A stretch of 40,355 nt of DNA from Chlorobiota bacterium (GTDB taxonomy: Bacteria; Bacteroidota; Bacteroidia; Bacteroidales; B39-G9). The DNA lies in assembly GCA_013152655.1 (NCBI GenBank), contig JAADFW010000036.1, forward strand, positions 1 to 40,355. The letters are read 5' to 3'. Below are positions 1 through 7,431 of the stretch, in pieces (position 1 is the first letter of the stretch; each line of letters starts with the position of its first letter). A program made the translations under genes and the position numbers. A model generated the notes under the pieces. The model saw only the letters and a program-made list of their open reading frames with translations, did not search any database and was not told the origin of the DNA.

Positions 1-20
1 TAATACTAATTAATAATTAT

Positions 21-1952
21 TTGAATATATTTAATAAAATACAGGTTTTCATTTTTTTTATTGTGGCTATGAATATTAATTATTCATTTTCGCAGACAAT
101 GAAAGACACCATTAAGTTGAATGAGATTAAGGTATTTGAAAGAATTGATTTTGCCCCAATTGGTAGTAAAGCAAATAAAATAGATTCTGTTTCATTAGCT
201 CAAAATGTTGGGAATACACTTTCTGAGCTTATTATGGATCATTCTCCGTTATTTATTAAGTCTTATGGCTATGGTGCACTGGCAAGTGCTTCTTTCAGAG
301 GAACATCTGCAAATCAAACGCAGGTTTTGTGGAATGGCATCAATATTAATTCACCAATGTTAGGACAAACTGATTTTTCATTAATTCCTGTTTTATTTGT
401 TGATGAAGTGTTAATAAATTATGGAGCAGGCTCGCTACAGGAAACAAGTGGCGGGATAGGAGGAAGTATAAATTTGATAAATAAGCCAAATTGGAAAAAC
501 AAATTATCTGTTAATTTTATTAATTCTTTTGGTAGTTTTCATAGTACAAATAATGTAATATCTGTTAAGGCCGGAAGTGCTAAACTTCAAAGTAGTACAA
601 AACTTTTTTATGTTTCATCGGCTAATAATTTCAACTATTTTGATAGAAATAAAGATACTGTTTTGGAAAGAAAATACGCTGATTATAATGGTAAAGGCGC
701 GTTACAAGAAATATATTTTCGGTTAAATAGTAATAATATTATTTCCGGAAAGCTATGGCTTCAAAAGAACTATCGAAATTTACCATCAAATATAACAGTT
801 GAAGAAGATTCACTAACTGCTTTTCAGAAAGATAATACTATTAAATCTGTTATTGAGTGGGATAATTTTAGTGAAAAAGGAAAACTTAAAACTTATTTAA
901 GTTATATAAAAGATGAGTTATTCTATTCTAATAAAGATTTGAATTTGAATACGTTAAGCAAAAGTGAAGAAATTAAAAACCAAATAAAATATATTTATAA
1001 TTTAACTCAAAAACATCATATAAATACAAATGTAAATTACCAACATTACAGAATAATTTCAGATAATTATAAAACAATAATAAATGCCGGAATTGTAAAC
1101 GCATCGGTTATTCTTAATGGTAAATTAATTACTAATTTGTCTTATTCTTTGGCTTTGCGCTATGAAAACTTTGATTTTAACCAATCTTCAGGCTTAATGC
1201 CTTTAATTGGATTAGAATACTTAGTTTTCAAAAAAAATCCGGTAACACTCTATTTTAATTTTGCTAAAAACAACCGGTTTCCAACTATGAATGAGCTATA
1301 TTGGTTTCCGGGAGGTAATAAAAACCTGATTCCTGAAACTAGTAGAAATTTTGAAACAGGCATAAAATATAACAAATCAATAAATGTAAATTTCAATTAC
1401 AAATGTCATTTAACAGTGTATGACGCGTATATTGATAATTGGATAATATGGCAACCAATGGAATCGTCAAATTTAAACTGGATGCCGGTTAATTCTAAAA
1501 AAGTTCATTCACGTGGGATAGAAGCGTATTCAAATTTAACTGCTTCATTATCAAATTATAATATTAATTTAAAAGGCTTTTATAATTATGCCTTAACAAC
1601 AAATATGGATATTTATAACAAAGATGATTCAACTATAATTAATAAGCAGTTAATTTATATTCCTGTAAACAATTTGAAAGCAATATTGAATATAAGCAAT
1701 GCAAACAATACGTTTTCGTTTCATTATACTTTTACTGACAAACGTTATGTTTTAGCTGATAATAGTTCATACATGCCTTCATATGGGTTGCTTGATATTA
1801 TTGCTTCACGACAGTTTAAATACAACAAGCTATCTTTAAATATTGATTTTGCCATAAAGAATATTACAAGTGTAAATTATCAGTCGATTGAGAATTATCC
1901 AATGCCGGGAAGATATTATTCATTTACCTTAAAAATTAAGTACTTTGATTGA
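21..1952 (+). CDS. btuB: TonB-dependent outer membrane receptor, BtuB-like (probable cobalamin receptor)
   Basis: Outer membrane beta-barrel receptor that would import its ligand with energy from TonB; vitamin B12 is the likely ligand. The protein has a hydrophobic N-terminal signal peptide ending near SFSQ, then a plug domain (about residues 45-160, including SASFRGTSANQTQVLWNGI and a GGIGGSINLINKP segment), then a long stretch of alternating beta strands ending in an aromatic-rich tail (YSFTLKIKYFD). At 643 residues it is close to Bacteroidota BtuB proteins, and it lacks the N-terminal carboxypeptidase-like domain of SusC proteins. The B12 assignment rests mainly on the next gene, a BtuG-like lipoprotein that overlaps its 3' end by 8 bases. 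The start is uncertain: position 21 is TTG and no in-frame stop lies upstream within the window, so the true start may be outside. An ATG at 69 would remove most of the signal peptide. Other small metal chelates remain possible ligands. Confidence 0.75.
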   Translation: MNIFNKIQVFIFFIVAMNINYSFSQTMKDTIKLNEIKVFERIDFAPIGSKANKIDSVSLAQNVGNTLSELIMDHSPLFIKSYGYGALASASFRGTSANQTQVLWNGININSPMLGQTDFSLIPVLFVDEVLINYGAGSLQETSGGIGGSINLINKPNWKNKLSVNFINSFGSFHSTNNVISVKAGSAKLQSSTKLFYVSSANNFNYFDRNKDTVLERKYADYNGKGALQEIYFRLNSNNIISGKLWLQKNYRNLPSNITVEEDSLTAFQKDNTIKSVIEWDNFSEKGKLKTYLSYIKDELFYSNKDLNLNTLSKSEEIKNQIKYIYNLTQKHHINTNVNYQHYRIISDNYKTIINAGIVNASVILNGKLITNLSYSLALRYENFDFNQSSGLMPLIGLEYLVFKKNPVTLYFNFAKNNRFPTMNELYWFPGGNKNLIPETSRNFETGIKYNKSINVNFNYKCHLTVYDAYIDNWIIWQPMESSNLNWMPVNSKKVHSRGIEAYSNLTASLSNYNINLKGFYNYALTTNMDIYNKDDSTIINKQLIYIPVNNLKAILNISNANNTFSFHYTFTDKRYVLADNSSYMPSYGLLDIIASRQFKYNKLSLNIDFAIKNITSVNYQSIENYPMPGRYYSFTLKIKYFD

Positions 1953-2994
1953 AAACATAAGAATAATTATTAAAATACTAATTGTTTCAATTTTCATAAT
2001 AGGTTGCGAAGACTCTTTTGGCCCTGTTGAAACAGAACAAGATGATATTCTATATAATGAAAATGGTGTTTTTATTCTTAATGAGGGAAATTTTATGAGT
2101 GGTAACGGATCGTTATCATTTTATAGCATTGATTCTCAAAAAGTTTCAAATAATGTATTCTTAAATGTTAATCATAAATCTTTAGGCGATGTAGTGCAAT
2201 CAATGGTTATTAAGGATACAATTGGCTTTATTGTAGTAAATAATTCAAAGAAAATTGAAGTTATAAACATAAATACCTATAAAGAAATAACTACGATTAC
2301 CGGATTTGGATTGCCAAGATATATTCAATTAATTAATGAAACAAAAGCTTATGTAACAGATTTGAAAAATCCTACAATTCAAATTATAAATCCCAACACG
2401 TATAATATTACCGGGCAGATAAATGTTGGCAAAACAACAGAAGCTATTACTCTTGTGCAACCCAATGTATTTGTTACTAACTGGTCTTTTGGAAACCAGG
2501 TTTTTGTTATAAATACTGAAACCGATCAAATTATTGATTCAATTATGGTTACTAAAGAACCAAATAGCATAGTAGCAGATAAAAATAACAGGATTTGGGT
2601 TTTAAGTAGTGGTGGATTTATGAATGATGAACTTCCTGTTTTAACATGTATTAATTCTGAAAATTTCCGAATTGAAAAAACATTGGTATTTCCGGATATT
2701 AATCTTAATCCAACACATCTGATAATAAACGGTACTAAAGATTCGCTATATTTTATTAATAACGATATTTATAAGATATCTATTAATGCAACTAAAATAC
2801 CTGATGAAACATTTGTAAACAGAAATAGTAGAAAGTTTTATTCGATAAGTTATCATGCAAAATCAAATTTATTGTTTATAACCGATGCGCTTGATTATAA
2901 TCAAAAAGGTGTTGTTTGGATTTATGACATTTCAGGAAATGAAATTGATCATTTTAATGCAGGTATTATTCCTTCCGGGATTTGTTATAAGTAA
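1945..2994 (+). CDS. btuG: Surface lipoprotein with YncE-like beta-propeller, BtuG-like (probable B12 capture protein)
   Basis: Probable surface-exposed lipoprotein that captures cobalamin and hands it to the BtuB-type receptor encoded just upstream. The N-terminus is a lipoprotein signal (hydrophobic stretch, then IIGC at the cleavage site). The rest reads as repeated propeller blades, for example KKIEVINI, PTIQIINPNTYNITGQI and NQVFVINTETDQIIDSI, each followed by a phrase such as TTEAI or EPNSI typical of YncE/DUF5074 proteins. Length (349 residues) fits Bacteroides BtuG proteins. The TTG start at 1945 overlaps the receptor stop by 8 bases, so translation is probably coupled. Family knowledge: BtuG forms a tight complex with BtuB in gut Bacteroides. 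The ligand is inferred from the pairing; a related receptor-propeller pair for another ligand cannot be excluded. Confidence 0.7.
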   Translation: MIENIRIIIKILIVSIFIIGCEDSFGPVETEQDDILYNENGVFILNEGNFMSGNGSLSFYSIDSQKVSNNVFLNVNHKSLGDVVQSMVIKDTIGFIVVNNSKKIEVININTYKEITTITGFGLPRYIQLINETKAYVTDLKNPTIQIINPNTYNITGQINVGKTTEAITLVQPNVFVTNWSFGNQVFVINTETDQIIDSIMVTKEPNSIVADKNNRIWVLSSGGFMNDELPVLTCINSENFRIEKTLVFPDINLNPTHLIINGTKDSLYFINNDIYKISINATKIPDETFVNRNSRKFYSISYHAKSNLLFITDALDYNQKGVVWIYDISGNEIDHFNAGIIPSGICYK

Positions 2995-3001
2995 ATTGAG
3001 T

Positions 3002-3120
3002 AACCGTAAGTCCGAATTATATTCGGACTACTCTATAAAACAAACTTCATAAAATGTAGTTATAATATTTATTAATTGTAATTGCTGCAAATTTAGTCCG
3101 ATTGGAAATCGGACCAACAA
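3002..3120. repeat. REP-type repeat, copy A (119 bp, two hairpins)
   Basis: Left member of a pair of direct repeats framing the RAYT gene; copy B at 3914-4032 matches it at 115 of 119 positions with no gaps. Hairpin 1 is AGTCCGAAT-TAT-ATTCGGACT (3009-3029, perfect 9-bp stem). Hairpin 2 is GTCCGATT-GGA-AATCGGAC (3096-3114, perfect 8-bp stem). Read on the minus strand, hairpin 1 is headed by GTAG and hairpin 2 by GTTG, the kind of tetranucleotide (GTRG) that heads REP palindromes recognised by RAYTs. The unit starts 7 bases after the upstream gene's stop, so it may also act as a transcription attenuator. Confidence 0.85.
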
Positions 3121-3124
3121 TAAA

Positions 3125-3141
3125 TCCGAATAGTATTCGTA
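3125..3141. repeat. Degenerate third REP palindrome
   Basis: Just after copy A the sequence TCCGAATAGTATTCGTA repeats the CGAAT...ATTCG core of hairpin 1 with a 3-base loop, but the outer pairs have decayed. It lies between repeat A and the RAYT start codon. It looks like a worn REP half, which would suggest more than one round of repeat insertion here. Confidence 0.45.
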
Positions 3142-3172
3142 CTATATTTTTTACTTATTAATAAAGTTTATA

Positions 3173-3811
3173 ATGGAAAAAGAAGAATATCGGAGGCACT
3201 TACCTCATATTCAACCTAAAGAAGGTGTCTTTTTTATTACATTTCGGTTATATGGTTCATTACCGGTAAGCATTTTACAAAAATTAAAAGAAGAAAAAGA
3301 GATAAATATCATTAGACAAAGAAAACAATTTGGATCTAAAAAGGATCAAATGAAAAAAGCTATTCGAAAGGAAAATGAGCAATATAATGAGGTATTTAAT
3401 AGTATGCTTGATAATCCAAAATCAGGAACTACTTATTTAGCAAATAAAACTATTGCTAAAATTGTAGCTAATTCTATTCATTTCCTTGATGGTAAAGATT
3501 ATAAATTAATATGTTATACCATTATGTCGAATCATGTACATATGATAATTTATAAAATAAAAAAACCTCTTTTTAAAATTTTACAATCATTAAAGCGCTA
3601 TACAGCTAGAGAAGCAAACAAAATTATAAATACTCAAGGTTCATTTTGGCAAAAGGAAAGTTATGATAATTTGATTAATAGTAGGAACGAATTAGCTAAT
3701 AAAATTAAGTATGTGGTTGAAAATCCGGTGAAAATAAATTTGGTTAAGAATTGGGAAGATTGGGAATTTTCTTATTGTAATCCTGAATTTCTACATTTTT
3801 TGTTGGATTGA
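3173..3811 (+). CDS. REP-associated tyrosine transposase (RAYT, Y1/HUH family)
   Basis: Single-strand DNA transposase of the Y1 HUH family, related to the IS200/IS605 TnpA but usually single-copy and linked to REP palindromes. The HUH motif is HVH at residues 121-123 (in IMSNHVHMIIY), the catalytic tyrosine is probably Y143 in LKRYTAREANK, and GSFWQKESYDNLI plus KIKYVVENPVK are typical RAYT C-terminal signatures. Length (212 residues) is normal and the frame is open, so it is probably intact. Family knowledge: RAYTs bind and cleave REP hairpins headed by GTRG. The flanking 119-bp repeats carry exactly such palindromes, making this a self-contained REPtron-like unit. No inverted repeats of a classical insertion sequence and no accessory TnpB/IscB are present. 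Confidence 0.9.
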   Translation: MEKEEYRRHLPHIQPKEGVFFITFRLYGSLPVSILQKLKEEKEINIIRQRKQFGSKKDQMKKAIRKENEQYNEVFNSMLDNPKSGTTYLANKTIAKIVANSIHFLDGKDYKLICYTIMSNHVHMIIYKIKKPLFKILQSLKRYTAREANKIINTQGSFWQKESYDNLINSRNELANKIKYVVENPVKINLVKNWEDWEFSYCNPEFLHFLLD

Positions 3812-3913
3812 TAACAGTCAGTATAACCAAATTGTATCTGAATGTTTTCTGAAATTATTGTAGTAGGAAGATAGTAACTTTTATTTATTTTTTTAATGAA
3901 TGCAAACCTAGTC

Positions 3914-4032
3914 AACCGTAAGTCCGAATTATATTCGGACTACTCTATCAAACAAACCTCATAAAATGTAGTTATATTTTTTATTAATTGTAATTGCTGC
4001 AAATTTAGTCCGATTGGAAATCGGACCAACAA
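3914..4032. repeat. REP-type repeat, copy B (119 bp, two hairpins)
   Basis: Right member of the pair flanking the RAYT gene, in the same orientation as copy A and differing by 4 substitutions. Hairpin 1 is at 3921-3941 and hairpin 2 at 4008-4026, both with perfect stems, so the mutations fall only outside the palindromes. That pattern suggests selection or recent copying of the hairpins. The repeat ends exactly where the terminator hairpin at 4033 begins. Confidence 0.85.
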
Positions 4033-4067
4033 AAAAGAGGCCTTTATAGAATTTAAAGGCCTCTTTT
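4033..4067. terminator. Bidirectional Rho-independent terminator
   Basis: AAAAGAGGCCTTTA (4033-4046) and TAAAGGCCTCTTTT (4054-4067) form a perfect 14-bp stem with a 7-base loop. On the minus strand the stem is followed by a run of T residues, so it should terminate the lipoprotein gene that stops at 4088. On the plus strand it ends in TTTTATTTAT and could stop transcripts coming from the RAYT gene. Confidence 0.85.
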
Positions 4068-4087
4068 ATTTATAAACTATAACCAAT

Positions 4088-4966
4088 CTACATTTTTCTT
4101 CCTCTTCGTATGGTTATTTCTTTTACCTCGTCGCCAATTGTCACAGTAGCTTTGTTATCGCACTCGCCATCACCATAATCCAATATTCTTTTTTCAGAAT
4201 CTTCCGGTAATAATTCCATTGTTCCCTCGGTAATCCAGCGACAATCTCTTTGAACTCTTAATGCTTTAGTTATTGTAATAGTATAATTTATTCCATCTCT
4301 GTTAACTCCGCCGCCATTTCCGGTAATTAAAAATACATCATCCATAACACCTCCCATTCCCTGGTTCATCATGTTTGTTTCTTCGCCTTCAATCCACACT
4401 TTTTCACGAGTTGAATACCATTCAATAGCATTTCCTTCTTCAGGAGTAATTTTCCCATTTTCAACAATTATGCTAAAGAAGATGAAGTTATCTTCATTTC
4501 TACCTTCGTTTGTTACTGTTTTAGTTCCTTCAACTTTAGCATTATCTACATAAAAATCTTCAGTAGTTATGGTTCTAACAGAACCTTCTTGCCATAAACG
4601 GCCGGTAATTGTAGCAATAATTTTACCTCTTCGCTCAACACCGTTGTCACCTACACAATTGGTGTCGCCAAAATCTATTGTAATTGTTTTTGGAAAATTT
4701 GGGCCTACAGGGTCAATAGTAACAGAAGCACAATCGCCAAATGACCATCTGCCAATAAAACTACTTTTATCTGTTGAGCTTTCATCACCCTGTTCAACTT
4801 CTTCAACTATATTAAATAAATCGTTAAAGCTGCTTTCGGCTAAAGTGTTGTCGCTACTGGTTGTTGTACTCACATTTGTAGAACTATCTTTTTGACAAGA
4901 AGTAAAAAACAAACTAAATCCTGCTAATAATACCAGGCTCATTAAAATTTTTTCTAATTTTTTCAT
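4088..4966 (-). CDS. Lipoprotein of unknown function
   Basis: Exported lipoprotein: a lysine-rich start, a hydrophobic stretch and the lipobox FTSC near residue 24, followed by a low-complexity Ser/Thr linker (about 25-45). The mature part is rich in beta strands and repeated acidic-glycine turns. One block (TITIDFGDTNCVGDNGVERRGKI) and a later block with DYGDGECDN look like halves of a duplicated fold, each with a nearby Cys, so one or two disulfides are possible. I recall similar proteins with an IDFG...C...DG..R.GKI signature in many Bacteroidota, without a known role. It is monocistronic by appearance: the terminator at 4033-4067 lies downstream and about 240 bases of AT-rich sequence lie upstream. 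ORFs on the opposite strand here are shadows. Confidence 0.8.
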   Translation of the reverse strand: MKKLEKILMSLVLLAGFSLFFTSCQKDSSTNVSTTTSSDNTLAESSFNDLFNIVEEVEQGDESSTDKSSFIGRWSFGDCASVTIDPVGPNFPKTITIDFGDTNCVGDNGVERRGKIIATITGRLWQEGSVRTITTEDFYVDNAKVEGTKTVTNEGRNEDNFIFFSIIVENGKITPEEGNAIEWYSTREKVWIEGEETNMMNQGMGGVMDDVFLITGNGGGVNRDGINYTITITKALRVQRDCRWITEGTMELLPEDSEKRILDYGDGECDNKATVTIGDEVKEITIRRGRKM

Positions 4967-5210
4967 TTTATTAATTTTTTAAAGTTTGACATGATGATCT
5001 GTATAATTAATTTCTCTTTTGCTATACAAGATCGTAAATTGTTTATTTGCCTGTTTTGACTATAAAACGCTAATAAGGTTTAATATGAATAAGGATATTT
5101 TTTACTCTATTTGTTTAAGTAATTAATAATAAGCAATTTATAATTTGTCAGTAAAACCACTTGCGGGTATTAGGCAACACTTTTATAGTTGTAAAATATT
5201 CTTAAATCCA

Positions 5211-6476
5211 CTATACTGATTGTAATTCAATAACGGTAATTTCAGGAAGAATACCAACTCTGCCAGGGAAGCCAATATAACCAATTCCCCTGTTGACATA
5301 TAAATATTGATTATTCACAGAGTATAAGCCTGCCCAGCGTGGATATTTCCATTTTACCGGACTCCATTTAAAATTTCCAATTTCAATACCAAATTGCATT
5401 CCATGTGTATGTCCTGAAAGAGTTAAGTCAATATTAGTGTTATTTAAAACCTGTGCATCCCAATGGCTTGGATCATGAGAAAGTAAAATTTTAAACTTAT
5501 TATCATCAATTCCATTCATCGCTTTTTTTAAGTCACCATGTTGTGGAAATGGTGGTAAACCCCAATTTTCAATTCCAATAATAAAAATTTGCTGTCCGTT
5601 AATTGTGATGGTTCTATTTTCATTTAATAAAATATCAAAACCAATTTTTTTATGAATATCAATTAATGTGTTTAAGTTTTGTTGTTTTTCTTCTTGTGTT
5701 TTCCATGGAACATAATCTCCATAATCATGATTGCCCAATATAGAAAATTTTCCTTTTTTAGCTTGAAATTTTCCAAGTATATCAATAAATTCATTGGTTT
5801 CAGCAGCAAAATTATTTACCATATCGCCGGTAAAGAATATAAAATCGCAGGCTTGTTTATTAATCAAATCAACAATATGCTTTACTTCATTTTGTTTGCC
5901 TGTAAAGCTTCCAATATGAAAATCAGATATTTGTAGAATTCTTAAGCCATTAAAACTTTCCGGCAAATTATTAAAACTAAGTTTTACATTCTTAACGCGA
6001 TAATCAAATCTTCCTTTTACCATTCCCCATAAAATAGATACAAACGGTACAGCAGCTGCAACAATACCTATTTGTGTAATAAACTTCCCCCTGCTTATAA
6101 CATTTGTGGTTTCATTTGTAGGGGGAGCAGAATTGAATAGTTTGGTTATTAATAGCTTAGACACATAGACAATATCGTCGGTTAAGTGAAAAATTACAAA
6201 TACTAATTTAGGAACGGTAACAAGTATGATAAACCCAAATAGTAAAAAAGCTTTCCTGTAAAAATCAGGTGTTCTGTAATTCGAAAAGTTAAGGCTTATT
6301 AATACAATTCCTAAAAATATGAGTAAAGTAATAAACCAGTAAGAATAATAAATTATTAATCTGGCCAACAATTGTAAATTAGAAGTAATTAACCTAATTC
6401 CTTTAAATGAATAAAGATCAATTAAAAATAAAAAAATGAATATTATTGCAAATCGGATAATATATTTTAACAGCAT
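5211..6476 (-). CDS. Membrane-anchored metallophosphoesterase (YaeI/YkuE-like)
   Basis: Binuclear-metal phosphoesterase with its catalytic domain attached to an N-terminal membrane region. About four hydrophobic segments lie in residues 1-155. The calcineurin-like motifs then follow in order: SDFHIG (D185, H187), FTGDMV (D218), GNHDYG (N249, H250, D251), LLSHDPSHWD and SGHTHGMQFG. Length (421) fits the multi-TM Bacteroidota version of the family. Known relatives hydrolyse phosphodiesters or the pyrophosphate bond of lipid precursors such as UDP-diacylglucosamine, but the substrate here cannot be read from sequence. It follows the tyrosine-catabolism genes on the same strand with a short gap after the 89-residue ORF; co-transcription is possible, and a functional link is not evident. 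Confidence 0.9.
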   Translation of the reverse strand: MLLKYIIRFAIIFIFLFLIDLYSFKGIRLITSNLQLLARLIIYYSYWFITLLIFLGIVLISLNFSNYRTPDFYRKAFLLFGFIILVTVPKLVFVIFHLTDDIVYVSKLLITKLFNSAPPTNETTNVISRGKFITQIGIVAAAVPFVSILWGMVKGRFDYRVKNVKLSFNNLPESFNGLRILQISDFHIGSFTGKQNEVKHIVDLINKQACDFIFFTGDMVNNFAAETNEFIDILGKFQAKKGKFSILGNHDYGDYVPWKTQEEKQQNLNTLIDIHKKIGFDILLNENRTITINGQQIFIIGIENWGLPPFPQHGDLKKAMNGIDDNKFKILLSHDPSHWDAQVLNNTNIDLTLSGHTHGMQFGIEIGNFKWSPVKWKYPRWAGLYSVNNQYLYVNRGIGYIGFPGRVGILPEITVIELQSV

Positions 6477-6517
6477 TTTTATTTAATAAATTTTATAAGG
6501 AAAATTATTAGGACTAA

Positions 6518-6787
6518 TTAGTTATAAAGGATTAATAGTATTTTAAATGCATCTTCTATATTTCCTTTTTCAATCATTTTTTTTGCGAATAAATGAATTT
6601 TCTTTTTTAGAAGAGCATTATTGTCTCCATGGTTATGAAAAATCTTTTTTATTTCAGCACTTTTCTTCATTTTTTCAATTTCACCTGTATCGGGTAGTTT
6701 AGGGAGCATTGCTATTCTTGCCAGGTCGTTTCCGGTTAATACTTCACTTAAACGAATATCTAAAGGTAAATTAAGGTAAATTATCAA
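6518..6787 (-). CDS. Small hypothetical protein, translationally overlapping the flavin reductase
   Basis: An 89-codon ORF whose TTG start overlaps the end of the flavin reductase gene by 17 bases, consistent with translational coupling; the first ATG is at codon 27. The product is soluble and mostly helical, rich in Lys and Ile, with no domain I recognise. It may be real because it continues an operon on the same strand, fills nearly all the space before the metallophosphoesterase and uses codons like its neighbours. The start and even the coding status are uncertain. Confidence 0.5.
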   Translation of the reverse strand: MIIYLNLPLDIRLSEVLTGNDLARIAMLPKLPDTGEIEKMKKSAEIKKIFHNHGDNNALLKKKIHLFAKKMIEKGNIEDAFKILLILYN

Positions 6788-7424
6788 AACCTATTCCCGG
6801 TTCACCGGAAGGTTTTTCAACTTCTATAAGTGAATTGCCGAAAGCTTTACACCAGTAATTTCCGCCCATTCTACCAACTAATTTTAACTTGTCAGGATTT
6901 ATAAAACCATCATCATTCAAAATATTTTTTTTTATATGAACCATAACAATTTCACAAATAACAAGGTTACCCGCACCACCGCCACTACCGGTTTCAATAA
7001 CTTGCTTTACTTTACATTCAATACTTACCGGCGATTCTTTAACTCTAAAAGGTTTTACAAATTCAGATTCAACCTGAGTAAAGCCTGCTTTAATGAATTC
7101 ATCAATATTTTTTGCATAATCTGAACTACTAAGATTTACCTGGTATATCATATCAAAATTTACAACATTTATAACTACTTCAGGAACTTCTTTTAAGTTT
7201 TCATATGTATCTTTTAAACTTCCGTCTCTTCCTCTTCTTGAAGGTGAAAAAATTAATGTAGGTGGATTAATTCCAAAAATATTAAAGAAACTAAAAGGAG
7301 CAAGGTTGACATTTTCATTTTTGTCAATAGTGCTTGCAAGTGCTATTGGGCGTGGACCGATAGCATATAACATTTGTTTAAAAAAATCGGAATGCGGCTT
7401 ATTTTTAGGATTAATTTTTATCAT
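6771..7424 (-). CDS. Flavin reductase-like protein (FMN-binding split barrel)
   Basis: Member of the DIM6/NTAB flavin reductase family, which binds FMN and often supplies reduced flavin or acts as an uncharacterised oxidoreductase. The family's FMN-binding stretch is visible near the N-terminus: RPIALASTIDKNENVNLAPFSFFN, then PPTLIFSPSRRGRDGSLKDT. I chose the ATG at 7424 (MIKINPKNKPH) rather than the track start at 7469, because the latter lies inside fahA. The chosen start follows the fahA stop by only 7 bases. The product is then 217 residues. Its position directly after fahA suggests a role linked to aromatic amino acid breakdown, but its exact reaction is unknown. Confidence 0.88.
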   Translation of the reverse strand: MIKINPKNKPHSDFFKQMLYAIGPRPIALASTIDKNENVNLAPFSFFNIFGINPPTLIFSPSRRGRDGSLKDTYENLKEVPEVVINVVNFDMIYQVNLSSSDYAKNIDEFIKAGFTQVESEFVKPFRVKESPVSIECKVKQVIETGSGGGAGNLVICEIVMVHIKKNILNDDGFINPDKLKLVGRMGGNYWCKAFGNSLIEVEKPSGEPGIGFDNLP

Positions 7425-7431
7425 ATAAGAA

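Noticed and set aside
4569-4895. Plus-strand ORF of 108 codons opposite the lipoprotein gene
   Set aside because: The minus-strand frame has a signal peptide, lipobox and matching terminator; the plus-strand frame has none.
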